From positions 124,001-188,000 of the forward strand of contig NZ_SPUJ01000002.1 of NCBI RefSeq assembly GCF_004522105.1: DNA of 64,000 bases. Direction: 5' to 3'. Position 1 is the first letter of the stretch; every line of letters begins with the position of its first letter. A program made the position numbers and the translations under genes. This document shows positions 25,650 through 33,461 of this stretch, piece after piece. The DNA comes from Nocardioides sp. 1609 (GTDB lineage Bacteria; Actinomycetota; Actinomycetes; Propionibacteriales; Nocardioidaceae). The notes under the pieces are model-generated. The model saw only the letters and a list, made by a program, of their open reading frames with translations. It was not told the origin of the DNA and did not search any database.

Positions 25650-28491
25650 GCGAGGTGCGGGCCGGGTCGAGCAGCTGGGCCAGGTGGACGGCGGGCCGGT
25701 CGCGGAGGTCGGCGACCTGGGTGCGGCAGGAGAACCCGTCGGCGAGCACGAGGGCGTCGGGGGCGGCGTCCAGGGCCGGGAGGAGCTGCTGCCCGGCGAC
25801 CGCGACCGAGACGTCGTAGTGCCCGATCTCGACGCCGAAGTTGCCCGCGAGGCCGCAGCACCCGGAGATCCGGTCGACGGTGGCGCCGGTCGCGGCGAGC
25901 AGGGCGGCGTCGGCCTGCCACCCCATCACCGCGTGGTGGTGGCAGTGCGGCTGGGCGACCAGGGTCGTGCCGGTCAGGTCGGGCGCGGTCCAGCCCGGGG
26001 TCGAGGTGAGCAGCTCGGCGAGCGTCCGCACCGACGCGGCCACCGCCTCGGCGTCCGGGCCGGGCACCAGCTCGAGGGCGTCGCTGCGCAGCACGCCGGT
26101 GCACGACGGCTCCAGCCCCACGATCGGGACGCCGGCGCGGGCGGCCTCCGCGAGCGAGGCGACGGTGCGCCCCAGGATCTTCCTCGCCGCGTCGAGCTGG
26201 CCGGTGGTGATCCAGGTCAGCCCGCAGCAGAGCCGGTCCTCGGGCAGCCGCGGCGCGTAACCGGCCGCCTCGAGCACGCGCACGGTCGCGGCGGCGACCT
26301 CGGGGTCGAAGGAGTCGCTGAAGGAGTCCACCCAGAGGATGACCGGCGTCCCGTCCTGCGCCGCGGCCGACGGGCCGGCGTACGAGCGCCGGAACGGACG
26401 ACGCGCGAACGCCGGCACCGAGCGCCGCCGGTCGACCCCGGCCAGCCACAGCGCGAGCGCCCCGACCAGCGGGAGCCGCACCGCCAGGTTGGCCAGCCGC
26501 GGCGCCACCCCGGCGATCCGCGCCCAGAACGGCAGCCGCCCGAGCGTGTAGTGCGAGCGGGGACGCAGCCGGCGCCGGTAGGTCTGGTGCAGCACCTCCG
26601 ACTTGTAGGTCGCCATGTCGATGCCGGTGGGGCAGTCGGAGGCGCAGCCCTTGCACGACAGGCACAGGTCCATCGCGTCGTGCACCTCGGGCGCGCTCCA
26701 CGCGAGCTCGCCGCGCACCACCTCCTGCAGGACGCGCGCGCGGCCGCGGGTGGAGTCCTTCTCCTCCCGCGTCGCCAGGTACGACGGGCACATGACTCCC
26801 CCGGCGGCCGCGTTGTCGGCCCGGCACTTGCCGACGCCGGTGCAGCGGTGCACGGCCTGGGCCAGGTCGCCGTCGTCGTGGGGGTAGGCCATCGCGAGGC
26901 GCGTGCGACCGAGCGGGAAGGTGCCTGCCACCCGCACGTCGGCGTCGACCGGGTCGGGGTCGACCAGCACGCCGGGGTTGAGGAGGTTGGTCGGGTCGAA
27001 GGCGTGCTTGAGCCCGCCGAACATCGCGATCGCGTCGGCGGAGTACATGTGCGGGAGCAGCTCGCTGCGCGCCCGGCCGTCGCCGTGCTCACCCGACAGC
27101 GACCCGCCGTACTCCCCCACCAGCCTGGCCGCGTCGGTGAGGAACGCGCGCAGCACCGCGGTGCCGTCGGGCCGGTCGAGCGGGTAGTCGAGCCGCACGT
27201 GCATGCAGCCGTCGCCGAAGTGGCCGAACGGCGCCGACGTCATGCCGTAGGACGTCACGAGCTCGTCGAAGCGGGCCAGGTAGGAGCCGAGCATGTGCGG
27301 CGGGACGGCGGCGTCCTCCCAGCCGGGCCAGGCCGGACGGTCGGCCGGCGAGCGGCCGGCCATGCCGGCGCCGTCCTCGCGGATCCGCCAGAGCCGGGCC
27401 TGGGTGAGGGGGTCGGTGACGACGAGGCTGTCGACGCCGAGACCCGCGGCGGCGAGCCGCTCGGCGCGGTCGACGACCTCGGCCCGGTCGTCGCCGGCGA
27501 GCTCGACGAAGAGCCAGGCGTTCCCTCGCGGCAGCGGCGGGACGGCGCCCTCGCCGCGGCGGGCGCGGAGCACCGACAGCAGCCGCGAGTCGAGGCCCTC
27601 GCACGACGTCGGGCCGTGCTCGACGACGGACGGCGCCGCCTCGCCCGCGGCGACGATGTCGTCGAAGCCGAGGACGACGACCACCCGGACCGGGGCGTCG
27701 ACGACCAGCTTCACGGTGGCCTCGGTGATCACGCCCCACGTGCCCTCGGACCCGACGAGCGCCTGGGTGAGGTCGAACCGCTCGGGCAGCAGGTGCTGCG
27801 CGGCGTACCCCGAGACCTGCCGGCCGAAGCGGTCGAGCTCGGTGCGGGCGGTGGCGAGGTGCGCACCCATCACCGACCGGACGCCGGCCAGCACGTCGTC
27901 CCCCCCGCGCGCGAACGGGATCCCGGACGCGTCGTAGCCGGTCTCGATCGTGTCGCCGGCGGCGGTGAGCAGCCGGAGCCCGGCGACGTTGTCGGAGGTG
28001 CGGCCGTAGGCCAGCGACCGCGAGCCGCAGGCGTTGTTGCCGATCATCCCGCCGATCGTGCAGCGCGGGTGGGTCGACGGGTCGGGCCCGAACCGGACGC
28101 CGTGCGGTGCGACCGCCCGCTGCAGGACGGCGTGCACGGTGCCGGGCTCGACGACGGCGGTGCGGGCGTCGGGGTCGACCGAGAGCACCCGCCCGAGGTG
28201 GCGGGAGAAGTCGAGGACGATGCCGCGCCCGACGGCGTTGCCGGCGACCGAGGTGCCGGCGCCGCGCGACGTGACCGGGATCCCGGTCGCGCGGGCCACG
28301 GCGAGCGCGGCCGCGACCTCGTCGACGTCGCGGGGGCGGACCACCGCGAGCGGCGGGATCCGGTAGAGCGAGGCGTCGGAGGAGTACATCGCGCGGGTGC
28401 CGGCGTCGTCGCGGACCTCCAGGCCGGCGCGGCGCAGCTGCGCACCGACGTCTGCTCCGAGAGCCGTGTCGAGCACCTCGCCGGTCGTCAT
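25645..28491 (-). CDS. FAD-linked oxidase fused to Fe-S/CCG subunit (D-lactate/glycolate dehydrogenase-like)
   Basis: A 948-residue fusion of GlcD/Dld-like and GlpC-like modules. The FAD-binding PCMH domain (about 40-225) has TSRGAGTSVAGNAVGRG, followed by an FAD-oxidase C domain. Two Fe-S motifs follow: CTGVGKCRADN...CP (about 550) and CLSCKGCASDCPTG (about 607). Two CCG-type motifs come last: CCGLTW (about 755) and GCCGLAGNFG (about 877). It likely oxidises a 2-hydroxy acid and passes electrons to quinone. The divergent GntR is the obvious regulator. ATG 28491 lies seven bases after TAACAT (leaderless). The stop codon is supplied by a hairpin repeat. Confidence 0.88.
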   Translation of the reverse strand: MTTGEVLDTALGADVGAQLRRAGLEVRDDAGTRAMYSSDASLYRIPPLAVVRPRDVDEVAAALAVARATGIPVTSRGAGTSVAGNAVGRGIVLDFSRHLGRVLSVDPDARTAVVEPGTVHAVLQRAVAPHGVRFGPDPSTHPRCTIGGMIGNNACGSRSLAYGRTSDNVAGLRLLTAAGDTIETGYDASGIPFARGGDDVLAGVRSVMGAHLATARTELDRFGRQVSGYAAQHLLPERFDLTQALVGSEGTWGVITEATVKLVVDAPVRVVVVLGFDDIVAAGEAAPSVVEHGPTSCEGLDSRLLSVLRARRGEGAVPPLPRGNAWLFVELAGDDRAEVVDRAERLAAAGLGVDSLVVTDPLTQARLWRIREDGAGMAGRSPADRPAWPGWEDAAVPPHMLGSYLARFDELVTSYGMTSAPFGHFGDGCMHVRLDYPLDRPDGTAVLRAFLTDAARLVGEYGGSLSGEHGDGRARSELLPHMYSADAIAMFGGLKHAFDPTNLLNPGVLVDPDPVDADVRVAGTFPLGRTRLAMAYPHDDGDLAQAVHRCTGVGKCRADNAAAGGVMCPSYLATREEKDSTRGRARVLQEVVRGELAWSAPEVHDAMDLCLSCKGCASDCPTGIDMATYKSEVLHQTYRRRLRPRSHYTLGRLPFWARIAGVAPRLANLAVRLPLVGALALWLAGVDRRRSVPAFARRPFRRSYAGPSAAAQDGTPVILWVDSFSDSFDPEVAAATVRVLEAAGYAPRLPEDRLCCGLTWITTGQLDAARKILGRTVASLAEAARAGVPIVGLEPSCTGVLRSDALELVPGPDAEAVAASVRTLAELLTSTPGWTAPDLTGTTLVAQPHCHHHAVMGWQADAALLAATGATVDRISGCCGLAGNFGVEIGHYDVSVAVAGQQLLPALDAAPDALVLADGFSCRTQVADLRDRPAVHLAQLLDPARTSR

Positions 28492-28493
28492 GG

Positions 28494-28505
28494 GTAACAT
28501 GTTAC
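28494..28505. promoter_or_regulatory. palindromic GntR operator with symmetric leaderless -10 boxes
   Basis: GTAACATGTTAC is a perfect palindrome. On each strand it contains TAACAT exactly seven bases before the start codon of the divergent gene (ATG 28491, GTG 28508). The geometry suggests one regulator dimer blocking two leaderless promoters. Confidence 0.75.
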
Positions 28506-28507
28506 TC

Positions 28508-29188
28508 GTGCCGACCCTCTCCCTGCCAGCGGAGGCGCCCTCGCTGACCGACGCCGTGATCACCGCGGTGCGCGACGGCGTCCAGGACGGCGAGCTCGTG
28601 CCGGGGGCGACGTACTCGGTCTACCAGCTGGCCGCGCTGCTCGGCGTCTCCCGCAGCCCGGTGCGGGAGGCGATGCTGCGCCTGGCCGAGGCCGGGCTCG
28701 TCGAGATCGCCCGCAACCGGGGCTTCCGGGTGGTCCTGCCCCGAGCCCGCGACGTCGAGGAGATCTTCGAGATCCGCCTCGCCCTCGAGCCGGCCGCCGC
28801 CGGCCGGGCGGCCACCCTCGGCTGCCCGGAGGCCGCCGACTGCCTCGCCGTGATGGCCGCGGCCGTCGACGACGACGACGCGCCGGCGTTCTGGGCCGCC
28901 GACCACGCCCTGCACCGCGCCCTCCTCACCCGCGCCGGCAACACCCGTGCCGCCGCGATCGTGGAGCAGCTGCGCTCGACCACCGCCCTGCTCGGGCCAC
29001 CGACGACCGCCACCGGCCGGACGCTGCGCGAGATCCACGCCGAGCACGCGCCGATCGTGGCCGCCGTCCGCGCCGGCGACCCGCTCGCCGCCGAGACCGC
29101 CATGCGCGACCACCTCGAGCAGACCTGCCGCCTGCTGACCGGCCGGCCAGCCCTCCGGGTGGTCCCGGGCGTCGACCCACCGGCCTAG
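28508..29188 (+). CDS. GntR family (FadR/FCD-type) regulator
   Basis: A 226-residue regulator: winged helix at about 10-75 (YSVYQLAALLGVSRSPVREAMLRLAEAGLVE) and an all-helical FCD ligand-binding domain with FEIRLALEPAAAGRA, DHALHRALL and EIHAEHAPIVAAV supplying metal/ligand-binding His and Asp. It probably senses a hydroxy/dicarboxylic acid and controls the divergent FAD oxidase (inference). Alternative in-frame ATGs at 28490 and 28499 begin inside or before the operator. Confidence 0.87.
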   Translation: MPTLSLPAEAPSLTDAVITAVRDGVQDGELVPGATYSVYQLAALLGVSRSPVREAMLRLAEAGLVEIARNRGFRVVLPRARDVEEIFEIRLALEPAAAGRAATLGCPEAADCLAVMAAAVDDDDAPAFWAADHALHRALLTRAGNTRAAAIVEQLRSTTALLGPPTTATGRTLREIHAEHAPIVAAVRAGDPLAAETAMRDHLEQTCRLLTGRPALRVVPGVDPPA

Positions 29189-29197
29189 CGTCGAGCC

Positions 29198-30205
29198 ATG
29201 TCCGACATGAAGTTCCGCCAGCTCGGCAGCTCCGACCTCGAGGTCTCCGTGATCTCCCTCGGCAGCTGGCTCACCTACTCCGGCGGCGTCGAGGCCGACC
29301 GCACCCGGGCCTGCACCGAGGCCGCGTTCGACGCCGGGATCAACTTCTTCGACACCGCCAACGTCTACGGGCGCGGCGCGGCGGAGGAGGCGTGGGGCGA
29401 GATCCTGTCGGAGCACCCGCGCGACTCCTACGTGCTGGCGACCAAGGTGTTCGGGCAGATGTCGGACGACGAGGCCGACCGGGGGCTCGCACCCGACCAG
29501 GTCGCGAAGCAGATCGATGCGTCGCTGCGCCGGCTCCGCGTCGACCACGTCGACCTGTACCAGGCGCACCGCTTCGACGCCGACGTCCCGCTCGAGGACA
29601 CCGTCGAGGCCCTGCAGAAGGTCGTCACCGACGGCAAGGCGCGCTACCTCGGGTTCAGCGAGTGGACGCCGGAGCAGGTCAAGGCCGCGATCGAGATCGG
29701 CGGCGAGGACCTGTTCGTCTCCTCGCAGCCGCAGTACTCGATGCTCTGGCGCGCCCCCGAGGACCAGATCTTCCCGCTCTGCATGGAGCACGGCATCTCG
29801 CAGGTCGTCTGGTCCCCGCTCGCGCAGGGACTGCTGACCGGCAAGTACAAGCCCGGCGAGGACTTCCCGGCCGAGTCCCGCTTCGTGCAGTCCTCGATGA
29901 ACGCCGCCCAGGACATCGTCTACAGCGAGGAGGCCGTCGAGGCGGTCCAGCGCCTGGTGCCGATCGCCGAGGGCATCGGCCACACGCTCCCCGAGCTCGC
30001 CCTGGCCTGGACCCTGCGCGGACCGGAGCTCGCCTCGGCGATCACCGGCGCCTCCCGGCCGGAGCAGGTGCACGCGAACGCCGCCGCCGCCGGCATCTCC
30101 CTCGACGACGACGTCGTCGCGGCCTGCGACGAGGCGCTGGGCAGCGTCCCGGTCACCGGCCAGACCCTGGCCGTCAACGCCACGCCGTACATCACGCGAC
30201 GCTGA
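29198..30205 (+). CDS. aldo/keto reductase (Kv-beta/YghZ-like)
   Basis: A 335-residue NADPH-dependent AKR with the tetrad Asp in FFDTANVYG, Tyr55-equivalent in NVYGRG, Lys in VLATKVFG and His in YQAHRFD. Residues binding NADPH include SPLAQGLLTGKY near the middle. Its promoter TAGCGT overlaps the gntR stop codon and is six bases before ATG 29198. Carbonyl substrate unknown. Confidence 0.9.
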   Translation: MSDMKFRQLGSSDLEVSVISLGSWLTYSGGVEADRTRACTEAAFDAGINFFDTANVYGRGAAEEAWGEILSEHPRDSYVLATKVFGQMSDDEADRGLAPDQVAKQIDASLRRLRVDHVDLYQAHRFDADVPLEDTVEALQKVVTDGKARYLGFSEWTPEQVKAAIEIGGEDLFVSSQPQYSMLWRAPEDQIFPLCMEHGISQVVWSPLAQGLLTGKYKPGEDFPAESRFVQSSMNAAQDIVYSEEAVEAVQRLVPIAEGIGHTLPELALAWTLRGPELASAITGASRPEQVHANAAAAGISLDDDVVAACDEALGSVPVTGQTLAVNATPYITRR

Positions 30206-30314
30206 CCCCCGTCGGGACGGCGCCCGGGCGCGCCCGGCCCGGGGCCGCCCGACCCCGGGCGGCTGGCTGGACGTCGCACGGATCACACGCAGCCGTTTTG
30301 CACTCGTAACCTCC

Positions 30315-30333
30315 AGAGTGCAGAATGCACTCT
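30315..30333. promoter_or_regulatory. TetR operator
   Basis: AGAGTGCA (30315-30322) and TGCACTCT (30326-30333) form a perfect inverted repeat with a 3-bp spacer, ending one base before the tetR GTG. Further half sites TGCACTC at 30299-30305 and GAGTGCA at 30343-30349 flank it, giving four spaced half sites. Autoregulation is likely. Confidence 0.7.
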
Positions 30334-30334
30334 T

Positions 30335-30925
30335 GTGACCAGGAGTGCAACGAGAGACCGGGCCGCCACGTCGTGGCGGATCACCCGCAGCGCGCTGCTC
30401 CTGACCGACCGGCACGGGCTCGACGGCTTCACCATGGACGACCTCGCCGACGCGGCCGAGGTGTCGCGCCGCACCCTGTTCAACTACTTCCCCGGCAAGC
30501 TCGACGCCATCCTGGGCGACTGGCCGGTCTTCGACGCCGACGCGCTGGCGACCTTCCGCGCCGGCGGCCCGCACCACGACCTGGTGCTCGACCTGCGCAC
30601 GCTCGTGACGCCGCTCTTCGACGAGAAGATCTCCGACCGCGAGCTGCTCTCGTGCTCGCGGCGCGTCCTGCTGTCCGCACCGCGCCTGCACAGCCTCGCG
30701 CACGAGCGGTACGAGGCGCTCAGCGCGGAGATCGTCGAGCACGTCGTCGTCCGCGAGGGCGCCGCGTTCGGCGCCGCCGGCGCCAAGGTCGCGATCAAGC
30801 TGCTCGTCGCGCTCTTCGACGCCGCGCTCGACGGGTTCATCCACGACGCCGACGAACAACCGTTCAGCCACCACTTCGACCAGAGCCTGCGCACCGCCCG
30901 GTCGCTGCTGGGCGCGTCCTCGTAG
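30335..30925 (+). CDS. TetR family regulator
   Basis: A 196-residue TetR protein with HTH FTMDDLADAAEVSRRTLFNYFPGKLDAILGD (about 32-62) and a divergent helical ligand domain. GTG 30335 immediately follows its putative operator. It stands 97 bp upstream of an MMPL exporter in the same orientation, which it probably controls together with itself. Confidence 0.87.
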   Translation: MTRSATRDRAATSWRITRSALLLTDRHGLDGFTMDDLADAAEVSRRTLFNYFPGKLDAILGDWPVFDADALATFRAGGPHHDLVLDLRTLVTPLFDEKISDRELLSCSRRVLLSAPRLHSLAHERYEALSAEIVEHVVVREGAAFGAAGAKVAIKLLVALFDAALDGFIHDADEQPFSHHFDQSLRTARSLLGASS

Positions 30926-31022
30926 CCACCGTCCCGTCCCCGACCCGGTTCACCGCCCGGGTCCCCGACCTCAGCACCACCCGCTCGCACCCCGTCCGGC
31001 CACAACCCTCAGGAGAACCTCG

Positions 31023-33356
31023 ATGGCCACCTATCTCTACCGGCTCGGCAAGACGGCCTACCGCCGCTGGCCGATCTTCCTCGCCGGCTGGCTGACCCTC
31101 CTCGTCGTGGTCGTCGGCGCGGCGGCCGGCTTCTCGAAGCCGTTCAACGACGCCTTCACCATCCCGGGCATCCCCTCGGAGAAGGCCGCCGACCTCCAGG
31201 CCGAGCTCTTCCCTGACTCCCAGGACGCCTTCGCGCAGACCAACATCAACGTCGTCGTCGCCGCACCCGAGGGCGCCAGGCTCGACGAGCCGACGTACCA
31301 GGCGGCGCTCACCACGCTGGTCGACGACCTCGCCGCACTCCCGCAGGTCTCCCAGGACGCGGCCGACAACCCGCAGCTCGGCAACCCAATCGACCTCGCG
31401 GCGACCCAGCGCGACACGATCGTCGAGCAGGCCCGCACCGCCGGCACCGACCTCGACGCGGCCCGGGCGAACGCCCAGGCGCTCTCGCCCCTCTCGGAGG
31501 ACGGGCGCGCCGGGATCATCGCCTTCGACCTCGACGTCGACTCCCCGACCGACCTCGAGCAGGGCACGCTCGACGCCCTCGACGAGGCGATGGGGTCCGC
31601 CCGCGACGCCGGCCTCACGGTCGAGGCCAACGGGTCCGGCTCGCAGATCCAGTCGTTCGGCGGCGGCACCGCCGAGCTGATCGGCATCGGGATCGCCCTG
31701 GTCATCCTGCTGCTCACCTTCGGCTCCCTCGTGGCGGCCGGCATGCCGATCGTGAGCGCCGTCTTCGGCGTCATCATCGGACTGACCGGCGTCACCGCCA
31801 TGACGGCGTTCATGGACCTCAACTCGAGCACGACGGCGCTGTCGTCGATGATCGGGCTCGCGGTCGGGATCGACTACACGCTCTTCATCCTGGCCCGCTA
31901 CCGCTCCGAGCTGCGTCACACCGAGGACCGGCAGCAGGCCGTCGGCATCGCGGTGGGCACCGCCGGTTCCGCGGTCGTCTTCGCCGGCCTCACCGTGCTC
32001 ATCGCGCTCTCGGCCCTCGCGGTGGTCGGCATCCCGTTCCTCACCTCGATGGGCCTGGCCGCCGCGGGCACCGTGCTGATCGCCGTCCTCGTCGCGCTCA
32101 CGCTGCTCCCGGCCGTCCTCGGCATGATGAAGTCGAAGGCGTTCGGCGGCCAGGTGCGCCAGTACCGCCCGGCCCACGACGCCGACGGCCAGATCCTCAA
32201 CAACGGCGTCCGGTGGGCGCGCCTGATCGGCAAGCAGCCGCTGGCCGCCGCGCTGCTCGTCGTCGTCGCGCTGGGTGTCCTCGCGATCCCGCTGAAGGGC
32301 CTGCACCTCGCGTTCCCGAGCGACTCGACCGCCGCGTCCGACACCACGCAGCGCAAGGCCTCCGACCTGATGAGCGAGGAGTTCGGCCCCGGCCGCGAGG
32401 GTCCGCTGCTCATCGTCGTCGACGGGCGCGAGAGCGACGACCCCGCCGCCTCGTTCGGCGACATCGCCGCCTGGGCCGGCGAGCAGGACGGCGTCGCCAA
32501 CGCCCAGGTCGTCGGCACCAACGCGGACCCGAGCGACCCCGACGCCGTCCCGACCGGTGCGCTGATCCAGGTCCAGCCCAGCGCCGGACCCGACGACGAG
32601 GCCACCCAGGACCTGCTCAACGCGCTGCGTGACGGCCAGGCCGGGATCGAGGAGGACACCGGCACGACCATCGGCGTCACCGGCCTGACCGCGATCACCA
32701 CCGACGTCTCCGACCGTCTCGCCGACGCGCTGGTGCCGTACCTCACGATCGTCGTCGGCCTGGCGTTCATCCTGCTGATGATCGTCTTCCGGTCGCTGCT
32801 GGTCCCGCTCACCGCGACGCTCGGCTTCCTGCTCTCGGTGCTGGCGACCCTCGGCGCGACGGTCGCGATCTTCCAGGAGGGCATGTTCGGCCTCTTCGAG
32901 CCGCAGCCGATCGTCAGCTTCATCCCGATCTTCCTGATCGGGGTGGTCTTCGGACTCGCGATGGACTACCAGGTCTTCCTGGTGACCCGCATCCGCGAGG
33001 CCCACGTGCACGGCATGAGCACGCGGGAGGCCGTCGTCGACGGGTTCCGCAACAGCGCACGGGTCGTGGCCGCGGCCGCGGCGATCATGACCGCGGTCTT
33101 CTCGGGCTTCATCCTCGAGGACGACGCGATCATCAAGTCGATGGGCTTCGCCCTCGCCGTGGCCGTCGTCCTCGACGCGTTCATCGTGCGGATGGTGCTC
33201 ATCCCGGCTCTGATGTACCTGATGGGCGAGAAGGCCTGGTACCTGCCGGCGTGGCTCGACAAGATCCTCCCCGACGTCGACGTCGAGGGCGAGAAGCTCG
33301 AGCGGCCGCAGCCGGCCGACGTCGCCGTGGAGCGGGAGCCCGACCTGGCCCGCTGA
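31023..33356 (+). CDS. MMPL/RND family membrane transporter
   Basis: A 777-residue MmpL-like protein with two repeats, each of one helix, an extracytoplasmic porter domain and five further helices. Helix-4 motifs AVGIDYTLFILARYRSEL and FGLAMDYQVFLVTRIREA carry the conserved Asp-Tyr pairs of proton relay. AGGAG at 31013-31017 precedes ATG 31023. Substrate (lipid or drug) unknown; gene context suggests TetR-controlled efflux. Confidence 0.92.
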   Translation: MATYLYRLGKTAYRRWPIFLAGWLTLLVVVVGAAAGFSKPFNDAFTIPGIPSEKAADLQAELFPDSQDAFAQTNINVVVAAPEGARLDEPTYQAALTTLVDDLAALPQVSQDAADNPQLGNPIDLAATQRDTIVEQARTAGTDLDAARANAQALSPLSEDGRAGIIAFDLDVDSPTDLEQGTLDALDEAMGSARDAGLTVEANGSGSQIQSFGGGTAELIGIGIALVILLLTFGSLVAAGMPIVSAVFGVIIGLTGVTAMTAFMDLNSSTTALSSMIGLAVGIDYTLFILARYRSELRHTEDRQQAVGIAVGTAGSAVVFAGLTVLIALSALAVVGIPFLTSMGLAAAGTVLIAVLVALTLLPAVLGMMKSKAFGGQVRQYRPAHDADGQILNNGVRWARLIGKQPLAAALLVVVALGVLAIPLKGLHLAFPSDSTAASDTTQRKASDLMSEEFGPGREGPLLIVVDGRESDDPAASFGDIAAWAGEQDGVANAQVVGTNADPSDPDAVPTGALIQVQPSAGPDDEATQDLLNALRDGQAGIEEDTGTTIGVTGLTAITTDVSDRLADALVPYLTIVVGLAFILLMIVFRSLLVPLTATLGFLLSVLATLGATVAIFQEGMFGLFEPQPIVSFIPIFLIGVVFGLAMDYQVFLVTRIREAHVHGMSTREAVVDGFRNSARVVAAAAAIMTAVFSGFILEDDAIIKSMGFALAVAVVLDAFIVRMVLIPALMYLMGEKAWYLPAWLDKILPDVDVEGEKLERPQPADVAVEREPDLAR

Positions 33357-33370
33357 CCCTTCCGACCTCG

Positions 33371-33400
33371 TCGACCCGTCACCCATGGGTGACGGGTCGA
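33371..33400 (+). terminator. 30-bp perfect palindrome, MMPL terminator
   Basis: A perfect palindrome (starts TCGACCCGTCACCCATGG) lies 15 bp after the MMPL stop and is followed by GGGGTTTTC. This is a good rho-independent terminator. Its core GACCCGTCACC recurs at 33413 and 39468. Confidence 0.8.
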
Positions 33401-33412
33401 CGGGGTTTTCTC

Positions 33413-33444
33413 GCTGACCCGTCCCCCATAGGTGACGGGTCAGC
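33413..33444. repeat. GACCCGTC palindrome, copy beside rhamnosidase 3' end
   Basis: A 32-bp near-palindrome (one mismatch in the stem) located 18 bp beyond the rhamnosidase stop. It is almost identical to the perfect 32-bp palindrome at 39468-39499 on the other side of that gene. Confidence 0.85.
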
Positions 33445-33461
33445 GTGGTTGCGGGGCCGGA

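Noticed and set aside
25625..25819. short frame starting MGPIVRDY, seen at each hairpin repeat
   Set aside because: The recurring peptide is the translation of the repeat arm, not a conserved protein.
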